From: Prodigiosinella confusarubida | Lineage (GTDB): Bacteria; Pseudomonadota; Gammaproteobacteria; Enterobacterales; Enterobacteriaceae | Length of the DNA: 64,000 nucleotides | Assembly: GCF_002847015.1 (NCBI RefSeq) | Contig: NZ_CP025085.1 | Coordinates: 1 to 64,000 of the forward strand | Direction: 5' to 3' | Shown here: positions 16,491 through 26,057 of the stretch, piece by piece | How positions within the stretch are numbered: the stretch's first letter is position 1 | Layout: each line of letters opens with the position of its first letter | The notes under the pieces: generated by a model | What the model saw: only the letters and a program-made list of their open reading frames with translations | The model's database searches: none | What the model was told of the DNA's origin: nothing | Position numbers and translations under genes: made by a program

Positions 16491-17324
16491 TCACCTCGCC
16501 GCCAACATCCCTGGATAATGCTTGGCAATAATATCGTTCATCTGATCGATCAGATCGGGGCGTTTAAAGGTGAGATGTCCGGTGCCTTTCTGAAAATAAC
16601 GAATAGTGAAAAATTCATCTTCGTAAACCTGCTTGTGAGGATTATCGCGGATATGGTCCATCAGCCGAATGGTGAGATCGCCCCGATTGTCGGGAATAGG
16701 TTTGCCGTCCAACAGATACAGCATACGCTCCAAGTCGGCCAATTGATCTCGTCGCCAGCCCCAGTTCAGGCCAAAGCCCCAACGATTGTATGTGACCAAG
16801 TTGCTGATGATGATTTTCTTGCCAAAGTAACAAGGGTGATTGGTTTTGTAATCCCATGATAATCCTTTGAAGACATTGATCACTCCACGTTCAAACACCG
16901 CCTGCTTGCTCTGGTGAAGCTGCTCAAAGGTGCTAAGGATGTTGGCTTCACTGATAGTCGGCAGTTCGCCCTCATCCAGATTCTTGTGCCACTGGGTACG
17001 GGCTTCGACGTCCATCAGTGACAGCATGCCGGACTTCAACATCAGGTCACGCCAGATATTGCGATCCAGTGTGCGGGTAATAGCCTGCATCGCCTTATTC
17101 AGGGGTTCCGTCAGCCAGCAGTCATAGCGATGACCTTGTTTCAATGACCAGTCTTCAGCGCTGCCGCCACCAATGGCGGTTGTAAGCTGGGAAATCGCCT
17201 GCAACTGATAGATAAGCTGTTCTATCTTTTGCAGCGCGGTATCACGTCCGGTGACGATGCGCTCGATATTGGTCGAGCAAATGAGCTGGGTGTGTTCGGT
17301 TAAAACCTCGGGTTCAGTTTGCAT
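16491..17324 (-). CDS. DUF4942 domain protein
   Basis: About 277 residues. I recognise it as the island-borne DUF4942 family from segments such as IERIVTGRDTALQKIEQLI, LDRNIWRDLMLKSGMLSLMD, FERGVINVFKGLSWDYKTN and DIIAKHYPGM. Full members may have an additional methyltransferase-like part; this one ends after the DUF4942 core. The biochemical role is unknown. It is common beside antirestriction and toxin genes of enterobacterial islands. An alternative start at 17342 exists. The upstream 17343-17575 region has no gene. Confidence 0.7.
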   Translation of the reverse strand: MQTEPEVLTEHTQLICSTNIERIVTGRDTALQKIEQLIYQLQAISQLTTAIGGGSAEDWSLKQGHRYDCWLTEPLNKAMQAITRTLDRNIWRDLMLKSGMLSLMDVEARTQWHKNLDEGELPTISEANILSTFEQLHQSKQAVFERGVINVFKGLSWDYKTNHPCYFGKKIIISNLVTYNRWGFGLNWGWRRDQLADLERMLYLLDGKPIPDNRGDLTIRLMDHIRDNPHKQVYEDEFFTIRYFQKGTGHLTFKRPDLIDQMNDIIAKHYPGMLAAR

Positions 17325-17575
17325 AGTTTGTGTTCCGTACATAAAAGCAAACGCGCCTGCCGGGAGTGGCAGACGCAGTATGCAACGGGGAAAGGGAGAA
17401 GAAAGTCAACGAGAGTAATTCAGGAAAGCGGCTCGCAATCTTTAGGCTTTCAGCAAGCCGGTGGCGCGTCTGGCGCGCAGAATATCGACGGCAGGGGTTA
17501 TACTCCGTTTACACGGACAGTTGTGAAAAGTCTAAAAACTTCTGATTTCGTCGTGGCTAACCGTAAATACCATTG

Positions 17576-17850
17576 ACAGCCGCCAAGGGCAATCCGGTTG
17601 CGACTGGTTGTCTCGCCTTCAACGCTCAAATCCTCGTGCATACGCAGCATGCCGATAATGCCCTGACTGTCGTCATGGATCGCCCGAATACGATTGAGCA
17701 AACGAGCATTGTCTAATGACCGGGGGCTTGGCTTGTGCTCCTGCCTGGATAGTAGCCACTGGCTGACACTTCAAGGCAACGGCACATGAGACGAGGCAAC
17801 GCCACGGCCTCATGTTTGAATTCCGGGCTAAACTTTCTTCTATTGGTCAT
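17576..17850 (-). pseudogene. IS3-family transposase remnant
   Basis: The minus strand begins MTNRRKFSPEFKHEAVAL, the start of IS3-type OrfA. It then jumps to [15 protein letters not shown], the start of OrfB, and later reads [14 protein letters not shown] and [19 protein letters not shown], the HTH_21-like region of OrfB. Most of OrfA and all of the DDE catalytic domain are missing. Inverted terminal repeats were not identified. It is a decayed insertion between the DUF4942 gene and the helicase block. Confidence 0.75.
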
Positions 17851-18262
17851 AACACGCCTTGACCCCATGATGGGGCTTCTTTGACGTGCCCGTAATATCA
17901 GGGCAGAACCCCACTGAGTTACCCCCAGTTAAGAGCAACTTTGGTGATTATATTAATTTCAAGTTAGATGATTTAACTTACTTGTATTATCTGCCATAGG
18001 GTCAGAAATAAATTGATTAGTTCCCGAACTAAAATAAATAGAGAAAATGCCTTTCCCTGCTTTCAGTAACTTGCCACGGAAGGGATGGGCTGTTTATAGT
18101 CAAGAAAGGGGCACCCGCAAGCGCGCATTTTTCAAGTTAAGGCAGTAAAGTAGCTAAATTTCACCATTTCAGCACACTATTCTCTTGCATTGAGTACTCG
18201 CTGTGCAATGGGGTATTTTGTTGATATTTATACAGTATGTTAAATAAGGATTAGGTCGTTTT
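17851..18262. other. Gap upstream of the helicase gene
   Basis: No gene is seen. It starts with a short palindrome CCCCATGATGGGG near 17863, a likely insertion-sequence relic. It ends with AT-rich DNA and AAGGA at about 18247, 11 bases before the helicase ATG, so the promoter for the + strand block probably lies in its last 150 bases. Confidence 0.4.
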
Positions 18263-21200
18263 ATGGAAGATAACAACACCTCAGCTACTCTCCAGGCCAT
18301 CAGAATTCTTGAGTACTGGCACAAAGTTGAGTTCTTTGAGTCTACTGACATTAAAGATCTGGAAGATAACGCCGAAGGTGTTCTGAAGATTGATCTGGAT
18401 GCTCTGCAGACCCCATCTTCACTCCCCTGGATCGATCAAAAGCAGATAAGACGAGCGGGCAAAGACTTCTCACCCTATAAGAAATATAAATACGAACTCT
18501 TTTTCGGTATTTTTGATAGAAAGGAAATATTCTCTCGAGCGAAACGCGTCTTACCTGACACTAACGACATAAACGATGAAAACCTTCGGGATGAAGGTAG
18601 AACATGTTCGATTAAATGCCTCGTCGATCAGGACGGTATTATCAATAGTGACAGTTTTGAATTCTCGACTGTGACATGGGCGCTGGGACAACTGGAAACT
18701 GGTGGGCTGGATAATCTTCGGTTCGACGCCTACGAAGAAGCGACAAAAAATCTACATAAGCGCTTCATCGACATCATTACCGTAGCAAACAATTTTAAAA
18801 AACAGCATAAATATCCTGCCGAACTGACGATATATGAAGTCATTGGCTTTTTAAAAGCGATGGCAGAATGGACCTGCTTTAGCCCCGAAAACCCCGCCCC
18901 TGCGCTTTTCATCAAATTAAAGGAAACTAGAAACAAGAAAAAAACTGACGAATCACCACGGCAGTTCAATCGAGAAGGACTGCCTAATCTCACTCAACTT
19001 ACCCAGCTATTACCGTCAGCATCTGAACAATCAGCGATATCATCCCAGTCTCCGATCGGTGATATCAGCATTCTTAATAGCTTCTATATCCGTGATATTG
19101 AAATCGCCCTGCATCAGATCAAATGCAATGGGCTAGACCTTGACTCACCGTTGGGTCGTTACCTCACGGGTAGCAGAAATAAAAAGCCAGATTTATTGCA
19201 GCCTGATGGCCGTTCTATTCTGTTAGAGAAGCTCAGACTAAGTCAGTTGCCTGCCGGACGCTGGCCTTCAGACGTCAAACACAATATGAGCCTAATGCAG
19301 CAGTTTGCTATTAATACGTTAGAGCAAGAGCTGGAACTGTCAGGTCTCTATTCTGTTAATGGGCCTCCAGGCACGGGTAAAACCACCATGCTGAGGGATC
19401 TCATTGCCAACAATTTGGTGAAGCGCGCGACAGTGCTGGCTGGTCTGAAGCATGCCTCTGAAGCATTTGACGGAACCATCACAGCGGAAATAGCGGGTAA
19501 ACACCACGTCATTCCCTGCCTATCATCTGAGCTCTGTGGATATGAAATGGTGGTGACATCCAGTAATAACGCGGCAGTCGAAAACATTTCCCGTGAATTA
19601 CCCCAAACTAAAAGCTTAGGCAAAGCATGGCAACATATCGACTACCTAAAGCCCGTAGCTCAAAAGCTAGCCGCTACCACATGTACTATTGAACACCCTG
19701 CTCAGCATGGGGGGAAAACCTTCGAGATCACTCCCTTAACGGAGAAAACAGATTGCTGGGGTCTTATCGCAGCAGCACTGGGCAAGCAGGAAAACCGGGA
19801 TATATTCGGAAATCGCGTTTTCTACCAAAATCATGAAAAGGCTATTGCTCCATCACCAGCAGACGGCTACCGCAATTTATTTACTGCAATAAAGCTTCCT
19901 GCAAACGCTTTCATAGATGCGAAGAAAGCATTCAATCAGGCGCATAAACAATATGAGCACATTATTCAGGAATTGAAGATTCTCGAGGCCCTAAGCGACC
20001 AGCAAAATGCCTGTCAGCAGTTGCAATTAAAGATTGAAAAATTACACATCCGCCAGTTACAACTCAGTGCATTTTTGGCTAAACGCTATGCTCGTACTCC
20101 GGTATGGTGGACACTGCGAATAAAAAAAATCTGCCGTGAAAAAACAATTTCCAAAGGTCTGAGTCGCAGACTGGCGGCCACACAGGCGAGTTACCGGCTC
20201 GAAGAGAAGCGCTTTCAGCAAGCTTCAACCGCACTACATGCCGAGCAAAAACGGTGTGCCCCACTTAAACAGAAGTACAACGATGTACTGTTCGCTTCGC
20301 TGGAAACAGATGTGGAAGCTCAGAATATTCAGCGAACCGCCTTTGGTCACGGTCAGGCTCTGAATGAGGCTCGTAGTCTTCTGACCATTAGGGCGCTGGA
20401 TCTGCATCAGGCCTGGCTGGCGACCGCTTATAGAGAGTGCAATCTGAAGAACACGTTATTCAGTTTAATGCCTGCTATCAATGGCTCGTTAAAAAACAAA
20501 CAGGCAAGTCTGACACTATGGCGACTGCTGTTTATGATAGTTCCAGTCATCTCATCGACATTTGCATCTGTGGCTCGCCAATTCAGTGCTTATGGTGCTG
20601 GTGATATTGGCTGGTTGTTTATTGATGAAGCTGGACAGGCTACACCACAGCAAGCTGCTGGAGCACTCTGGCGCGCTAAACGTGCGGTTGTCGTGGGTGA
20701 TCCTTTACAAATCGAACCTGTTTTCACTATCCCCCCAGCGTTTGTAGAAGCTATTGCTAAACGAGAGTTTGGTGAAACATGGCGGGACTGGTCCCCAACC
20801 GTTCAGTCGGTTCAGAATCTGGCGGACAGGGTTAATCCTTACGGCACCATGCAGATTTCGAAAGATATCTGGCTTGGCAGTCCGCTTCGCGTCCATCGAC
20901 GCTGTGATGAACCGATGTTCAGCATCGCTAATGCTATTGCCTATAACAACAAGATGCTGCATGGCCGGGATCATCTCTGGCCTCAAGATGAGTTTCTGTG
21001 GGGAAGCAGCTGCTGGTTTGACGTTTATGGTGAGACAGAAGGGAAGCATTATGTTCCAGCGCAAGGACGTCACGTGTTGACAATGCTGAGAACTTGGCTA
21101 CAGCACAATAATCAAACGTTACCCGATGCCTATATCATTTCACCTTTTAAACAGGTCAAAAACCAACTGAAGGATTTTCTGCGAAAAGAGCTTCGCGGCG

Positions 21201-21550
21201 TAGAAGGTCTAAATCAGTGGATCAACAAGCGTATCGGCACAGTACACACCTTCCAAGGCAAGGAAGAGAAAAACGTCATTCTTGTTCTTGGTCTCTCAGA
21301 AAATAACCGAGGTGCTACAAAATGGGCCGCTAAGAAACCTAATTTGCTAAATGTCGCGATTACTCGCGCACAAAACCGTGTCTACGTCGTTGGCAGTAAA
21401 AGCATCTGGTCAGGATGCCAATATTTTGACATTGCAGATGAAAAGCTGGGAGAAGTGGCGCTACATTCTGCTTCGGCAAAACCTGCCATTGCGCTTGCCA
21501 GGGACAACATAGAACAGAAACAAGAAGATCTCTCAATTATCCAATATTGA
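18263..21550 (+). CDS. Upf1-like superfamily 1 helicase/ATPase (1095 residues)
   Basis: Large AAA/SF1 helicase of unknown biological role. The N-terminal about 350 residues are unrecognised. Walker A GPPGTGKTT is near residue 366. A region of about residues 560-675 is Gln/Lys/Glu-rich and predicted by eye to be coiled coil, an insertion between the helicase halves. VISSTFASVARQF and WLFIDEAGQATPQQAAGALW (Walker B, near 785) follow, then VVGDPLQIEPVF, GTVHTFQGKEEKNVILVLG and NVAITRAQNRVYVVG, the last SF1 motifs. The order and wording are typical of Dna2/Upf1-type bacterial proteins. It starts the co-oriented block that includes a type I restriction operon, so a defence role is plausible but inferred. 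Confidence 0.8.
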   Translation: MEDNNTSATLQAIRILEYWHKVEFFESTDIKDLEDNAEGVLKIDLDALQTPSSLPWIDQKQIRRAGKDFSPYKKYKYELFFGIFDRKEIFSRAKRVLPDTNDINDENLRDEGRTCSIKCLVDQDGIINSDSFEFSTVTWALGQLETGGLDNLRFDAYEEATKNLHKRFIDIITVANNFKKQHKYPAELTIYEVIGFLKAMAEWTCFSPENPAPALFIKLKETRNKKKTDESPRQFNREGLPNLTQLTQLLPSASEQSAISSQSPIGDISILNSFYIRDIEIALHQIKCNGLDLDSPLGRYLTGSRNKKPDLLQPDGRSILLEKLRLSQLPAGRWPSDVKHNMSLMQQFAINTLEQELELSGLYSVNGPPGTGKTTMLRDLIANNLVKRATVLAGLKHASEAFDGTITAEIAGKHHVIPCLSSELCGYEMVVTSSNNAAVENISRELPQTKSLGKAWQHIDYLKPVAQKLAATTCTIEHPAQHGGKTFEITPLTEKTDCWGLIAAALGKQENRDIFGNRVFYQNHEKAIAPSPADGYRNLFTAIKLPANAFIDAKKAFNQAHKQYEHIIQELKILEALSDQQNACQQLQLKIEKLHIRQLQLSAFLAKRYARTPVWWTLRIKKICREKTISKGLSRRLAATQASYRLEEKRFQQASTALHAEQKRCAPLKQKYNDVLFASLETDVEAQNIQRTAFGHGQALNEARSLLTIRALDLHQAWLATAYRECNLKNTLFSLMPAINGSLKNKQASLTLWRLLFMIVPVISSTFASVARQFSAYGAGDIGWLFIDEAGQATPQQAAGALWRAKRAVVVGDPLQIEPVFTIPPAFVEAIAKREFGETWRDWSPTVQSVQNLADRVNPYGTMQISKDIWLGSPLRVHRRCDEPMFSIANAIAYNNKMLHGRDHLWPQDEFLWGSSCWFDVYGETEGKHYVPAQGRHVLTMLRTWLQHNNQTLPDAYIISPFKQVKNQLKDFLRKELRGVEGLNQWINKRIGTVHTFQGKEEKNVILVLGLSENNRGATKWAAKKPNLLNVAITRAQNRVYVVGSKSIWSGCQYFDIADEKLGEVALHSASAKPAIALARDNIEQKQEDLSIIQY

Positions 21551-21852
21551 TGAGACGAAGTAACATTTAATTGCAGCATGATTTGGGTAAGGAGAGTGTC
21601 CATCGAGCAGTCCCAACCACCCCGTCTGATTGTTGAAATGAAAAATGGGCAACCTGTTAAGTTGTTCCGGCCATCCTAACGACAAACAGGCGTAGGTTTT
21701 ATATCTACGCCTATTACAGCATCCCATCCCTTATTTCTTTGTCCCAAATCGTTTGTGATTGCATCATCAGCAGGTATGATTTTGCGATATCCATTCCAAA
21801 CCAAATCTGTGACAGCGCGTAACGCATTGCCAATAATTGATCTTTTTCAAGG
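21551..21852. other. Gap between the helicase gene and hsdM
   Basis: At 21596-21679 an open frame without a convincing start reads SIEQSQPPRLIVEMKNGQPV and ends KLFRPS, possibly the tail of a lost gene that I cannot identify. A terminator hairpin follows at 21688-21712. The remaining 140 bases before hsdM are the presumed hsd promoter region. Confidence 0.4.
21688..21712. terminator. Hairpin upstream of hsdM
   Basis: AGGCGTAG (21688-21695) pairs with CTACGCCT (21705-21712) around GTTTTATAT. It likely ends transcription from the helicase gene and isolates the hsd operon. Confidence 0.6.
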
Positions 21853-21858
21853 ATGTTC

Positions 21859-23565
21859 ATGAACAACAACGAACAGCTATTTCTGAACGAGCTGGATAAC
21901 AAATTTTGGAAAGCCGCTGATAAACTGCGCTCTAATATGGATGCCGCCAACTACAAGCATGTCGTCCTGGGGCTCATCTTTCTGAAATATGTATCCGATG
22001 CATTTGAAGCACGTCAGCAGGAGTTGCTCACGTTGTTTCGCGATATCGGCAATCCGGACAATATTTACGCCATGTCTCGTGATGATTTCGCAACCGATGA
22101 AGAATATGCGCGGGCGATTCAAGCAGAGCTGGAAGTTGAAGACTACTACATCGAAAAAAACGTGTTCTGGGTTCCCAAAGCCGCCCGCTGGGACATGCTG
22201 AAAAGTAAAGCAACATTACCCGTCGGTACGGTACTTTGGGTGGATAAAACCGGACAGGAAGTGGTCCTTCGTTCTGTTTCCTGGCTGATTGATAATGCGC
22301 TGGATAAAATCGAAGAATCCAACGAAAAACTCAAAGGGATCCTTAACCGCATCAGTCAGTATCAGCTGAGCAACGACGTATTAATCGGCCTGATTAATAC
22401 CTTCTCAGATGCCAACTTCAGCAATCCAGAATATAACGGCCAGAAATTACAGCTTAAAAGCAAAGATATTCTCGGTCACGTTTACGAATATTTCCTCGGG
22501 CAATTTGCGCTAGCCGAAGGTAAACAAGGCGGTCAATACTACACGCCAAAAAGTATCGTTACGCTGATTGTTGAAATGCTGCAGCCGTATAAAGGCCGAG
22601 TGTATGACCCGGCGATGGGTTCCGGTGGGTTCTTTGTTTCCAGCGACCGTTTTATTGAAGAGCACGCAGGCGAGAAGCATTACAACGCCGCCGAGCAGAA
22701 ACGCAATATCTCCGTTTACGGTCAGGAATCCAACCCGACCACCTGGAAGCTGGCGGCAATGAACATGGCGATCCGCGGCATCGACTTCAACTTCGGCAAG
22801 AAAAACGCCGATACCTTGCTGGATGACCAGCACCCAGATTTACGTGCCGACTTTGTAATGGCCAACCCGCCGTTCAACATGAAGGAATGGTGGAGCGCAA
22901 AGCTTGAAAATGACGCTCGCTGGAAATACGGCACTCCGCCGCAGGGCAACGCCAACTTTGCGTGGATGCAGCATATGATCCACCACCTCGCGCCGAAAGG
23001 CTCGATGGCGCTGCTGCTGGCGAACGGCTCGATGAGTTCCAACACCAATAACGAAGGTGATATACGCCGTAACCTGATTGAAGCGGATCTGGTGGAATGT
23101 ATGGTGGCGCTGCCGGGTCAGTTGTTTACTAACACCCAAATTCCCGCCTGTATCTGGTTGCTGACCAAAGACAAAACCGGCGGTAACGGCAAAGCGCATC
23201 GCAAAGGCGAAGTGCTGTTTATAGATGCTCGCCAGATTGGCTTTATGAGAGACCGCGTACTACGTGATTTTACTGATAAAGATATTGAGAAAATTGCTGA
23301 TACTTTCCATGCATGGCAGGAAGATAAAGATTATCACGACGATGCAGGTTTTTGTTTTGCTGCAACTCTGGAAGATATTAAGAAAAACGACTTTGTTCTG
23401 ACGCCAGGGCGCTATGTTGGCGCTACTGAGCAGGAGGAAGATGCTGAACCTTTTGCTGAGAAAATGGCGCGTTTGACCCAGCAACTAAAAGTACAACTGG
23501 AAGAAAGTGCTGAACTGGAGAAGCAGATTAAGGCGAATTTGGGGGGGCTGGGTTATGGGTTTTGA
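21859..23565 (+). CDS. hsdM: Type I restriction-modification DNA methyltransferase subunit HsdM
   Basis: Modification subunit that, with HsdS, methylates adenine N6 in the recognition site and forms the core of the restriction complex. The N-terminal helical domain (NKFWKAADKLRSNMDAANYK then LIFLKYVSDAFEARQ) is classic HsdM. Motif I DPAMGSGGFF is near residue 250 and the catalytic motif IV NPPF near 335. ATG 21853 touches the AAGGA element, so ATG 21859, five bases further, is preferred. A G7 run at 23541-23547 lies near the stop, and the hsdS start overlaps the end by 11 bases. Confidence 0.95.
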   Translation: MNNNEQLFLNELDNKFWKAADKLRSNMDAANYKHVVLGLIFLKYVSDAFEARQQELLTLFRDIGNPDNIYAMSRDDFATDEEYARAIQAELEVEDYYIEKNVFWVPKAARWDMLKSKATLPVGTVLWVDKTGQEVVLRSVSWLIDNALDKIEESNEKLKGILNRISQYQLSNDVLIGLINTFSDANFSNPEYNGQKLQLKSKDILGHVYEYFLGQFALAEGKQGGQYYTPKSIVTLIVEMLQPYKGRVYDPAMGSGGFFVSSDRFIEEHAGEKHYNAAEQKRNISVYGQESNPTTWKLAAMNMAIRGIDFNFGKKNADTLLDDQHPDLRADFVMANPPFNMKEWWSAKLENDARWKYGTPPQGNANFAWMQHMIHHLAPKGSMALLLANGSMSSNTNNEGDIRRNLIEADLVECMVALPGQLFTNTQIPACIWLLTKDKTGGNGKAHRKGEVLFIDARQIGFMRDRVLRDFTDKDIEKIADTFHAWQEDKDYHDDAGFCFAATLEDIKKNDFVLTPGRYVGATEQEEDAEPFAEKMARLTQQLKVQLEESAELEKQIKANLGGLGYGF

Positions 23566-24877
23566 TTGGGGAGTAAAAAAGCTAGGTGACATTTTAACAT
23601 TACAGAGAGGCCATGACCTTCCTTCTCAGGATCGAAAATTTGGTAAAGTACCAATAATGGGATCCTCTGGGGTTACTGGTTATCACGATCAATATAAAGC
23701 TAAAGGACCAGGTGTAATCATAGGGCGTAGCGGTAACTCTATGGGACAAGTTTCTTATGTCTCAGAAAACTATTGGCCTTTGAATACATCTCTTTATGTT
23801 ACAGATTTCAAAGGCAATTGCCCCGAGTTTATTTATTACTTCTTGAAGCAAATAAATTTTGATCAGTTTAATTCTGGCAGCGCCCAAAAGTCTCTGAATA
23901 GAAATGCAGTGTACCCTTTTGAAGTTAAATTCCCATCGTCCTATAAAACACAGTCAGCAATTGCATCAATCCTATTTGCTTTAGAAGATAAAATAGGCGT
24001 TAACCAGGAAATCAACCAAACTTTCGAACAAATGGCACAAGCCTTGTTCAAAAGCTGGTTTGTTGATTTTGAACCAGTAAAATCTAAAATGATGGCGTTG
24101 GAGGCTGGTGGCTCACATAAAGAGGCAACCCTTGCGGCAATGACTGCAATCTCGGGAAAAGATTCTGATTCATTGGCATTTTTTGAGCGTGAACTACCTG
24201 AGAAATATGCTCAGTTAAAAAGTACGGCGGAGCTGTTTCCGGCTGCGATGCAGCACAGTGAGTTAGGGGAGATTCCGGAAGGGTGGAACATTGGTCCATT
24301 GAGTGACATTGCTATTTTTACTAAAGGAAAGATCGAAGTTTCAAAACTAACTACTGATACATACATTTCTACAGAAAATATGCTTGAGAATAAAATGGGT
24401 ATTTCTCAAGCATCATCTTTACCTTCTGCAAGTACAGTTCCTAACTTCAGTGCAGGGCATATATTAATTTCCAATATACGGCCCTACTTCAAGAAGATCT
24501 GGCTTGCTAGGTTTTCTGGTGGCAGATCTGCTGATGTTTTAGCATTTGAGAGCAAAAAAAACATTACAGTTGAGTTTTTATACAATCTTCTTTATCAAGA
24601 TGTCTTTTTTGATTTCATGATGTTGACATCAAAAGGTGTGAAAATGCCTCGTGGAGATAAAACAGCTATTATGGGATGGTCCTGCATACAACCAGAAGAA
24701 AAGCTTTTGAAAGCTTTTTCAAAAAGCGTTAGGCAATTTTATTCGTATATAGAAAGCCATAATTCAGAAAATAAATACCTTACCGAACTCCGAGATACCC
24801 TTCTCCCCAAACTCCTCTCTGGCGAAATCACCCTGCCGGAAGCCGAGCAAGCGGTAAGCGAGGCAGAAAATGTATAA
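23555..24877 (+). CDS. hsdS: Type I restriction-modification specificity subunit HsdS
   Basis: Determines the bipartite DNA target of the type I complex. It has 440 residues with two target-recognition domains. The first begins GVKKLGDILTLQRGHDLPSQ and ends at the conserved helix region INQTFEQMAQALFKSWFVDF. The second starts at LGEIPEGWNIGPLSDIAIFT and ends in the repeat LTELRDTLLPKLLSGEITLP. The start ATG overlaps the hsdM end; the frame is open further upstream to 23507. AT content is higher inside both recognition domains than in hsdM or hsdR, as expected for domains exchanged by recombination. Confidence 0.94.
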   Translation: MGFDWGVKKLGDILTLQRGHDLPSQDRKFGKVPIMGSSGVTGYHDQYKAKGPGVIIGRSGNSMGQVSYVSENYWPLNTSLYVTDFKGNCPEFIYYFLKQINFDQFNSGSAQKSLNRNAVYPFEVKFPSSYKTQSAIASILFALEDKIGVNQEINQTFEQMAQALFKSWFVDFEPVKSKMMALEAGGSHKEATLAAMTAISGKDSDSLAFFERELPEKYAQLKSTAELFPAAMQHSELGEIPEGWNIGPLSDIAIFTKGKIEVSKLTTDTYISTENMLENKMGISQASSLPSASTVPNFSAGHILISNIRPYFKKIWLARFSGGRSADVLAFESKKNITVEFLYNLLYQDVFFDFMMLTSKGVKMPRGDKTAIMGWSCIQPEEKLLKAFSKSVRQFYSYIESHNSENKYLTELRDTLLPKLLSGEITLPEAEQAVSEAENV

Positions 24878-26057
24878 AGTTGACCGGCCTTCAAACAGCC
24901 TGCAATCCCTTCAGGAAGTCTCGTTCAGCAGTCTAGGTTTTACAGAACGTTATCACCTGCAAGAGTGGCTTGCGAAAAACCCGCAGGCGCTGACACGTGA
25001 AAATGAAGATGAACTGCTGATTATTCAGAAAGAGTTCGCCGGGTTTGACGACACCAAGGAACGACTCGATCTGTTTGCTATTGATAAGAAAGGCAATCTG
25101 GTCATTATCGAGAACAAACTCGATGACTCCGGGCGAGACGTAGTGTGGCAGGCGCTGAAATACGCCGGTTACTGCGCCAATCTGCGCAAAGAACAGATCC
25201 TCGAGATCTTCCAGCTTTATCTCGATAAAGAAGAACCTGAAGAAACCCGTCCGGCGGCTGAGGTGATGGCAGAGTTTCTGGAATATGAAAGTTTAGATGA
25301 AGTGCTGATCAACCAGATTCGCACTCAGCGCGTGATGATGGTGGCCGCCAATTTCCGCAAAGAAGTCACTAATACTGCACTTTGGCTGATGCAGTTTGGT
25401 ATCCGCGCCCAGTGCTTCAAGGTCACGCCGTACCGCTTTAATGACGATGTATTCGTGGATATCCGCCAGGTGATCCCAACGCCGGAAGCGGAATCCTACA
25501 TGATCGGCATGGCGCAAAAAGAAGCAGAAGAACAATCTACCAACGGTGAGATGAAATCCCGCCACCACATGCGCAAGGCCTTCTGGACACAGATGCTGGA
25601 AAGATTAAGGCACAGCGCCTGTACACTCTATAACAACATCAGCCCCTCCACTGACCACTGGCTAAGTGCCGGTTCGGGCATCAGCGGCGTTTCGTACAAT
25701 CTGATATTCAGCAAAAAAGAAATTCGCGTAGAGCTTTGGATTGCCAAATTCTCCGCTGAGAGTAATACCTTTGCGTTCGACTGGTTGTATGAGCATCGCC
25801 AGACTATTGAGAATACTTTCGGTCATTCCCTTTTCTGGCAGCCACTACCGGGGAAAAAATCTTGCCGGATTAGTTTTGCAAAAACCATAGCCAGTTTTGA
25901 TCAGACTAACTGGCCGGAAATGACAGACTGGCTGCTGAAAAATATGAGCGCGTTTGAAAAAGCGTTCGATCTCTTTATCGCGCCGTTAAATATAGCGCTC
26001 AAAGAAGTATCAAACGCGCCGGAAGAAATTGAAGCGCCAGAGACAGAGGAAGTGTAA
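24870..26057 (+). CDS. DUF4268 protein with PD-(D/E)xK nuclease-like N-terminus, inside the hsd operon
   Basis: 395 residues. The N-terminal domain holds ERLDLFAIDKKGNLVIIENK (about residues 64-83), the Asp67...Glu81-x-Lys83 pattern of PD-(D/E)xK nucleases such as NucS-type proteins. The C-terminal half, with HHMRKAFWTQMLERLR and WIAKFSAESNTFAFDWLYE, matches DUF4268. It overlaps hsdS by 8 bases and its stop TAA is immediately followed by the hsdR ATG, so it is translationally coupled between the specificity and restriction subunits. The function is unknown; a nuclease or accessory factor of the restriction complex is inferred. Confidence 0.75.
   Translation: MYKVDRPSNSLQSLQEVSFSSLGFTERYHLQEWLAKNPQALTRENEDELLIIQKEFAGFDDTKERLDLFAIDKKGNLVIIENKLDDSGRDVVWQALKYAGYCANLRKEQILEIFQLYLDKEEPEETRPAAEVMAEFLEYESLDEVLINQIRTQRVMMVAANFRKEVTNTALWLMQFGIRAQCFKVTPYRFNDDVFVDIRQVIPTPEAESYMIGMAQKEAEEQSTNGEMKSRHHMRKAFWTQMLERLRHSACTLYNNISPSTDHWLSAGSGISGVSYNLIFSKKEIRVELWIAKFSAESNTFAFDWLYEHRQTIENTFGHSLFWQPLPGKKSCRISFAKTIASFDQTNWPEMTDWLLKNMSAFEKAFDLFIAPLNIALKEVSNAPEEIEAPETEEV

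Noticed and set aside
21596-21679. 28-codon ORF before hsdM as a small gene
   Set aside because: The AAGGAG is only one base from the GTG, too close for initiation, and the peptide looks like the end of a lost protein.
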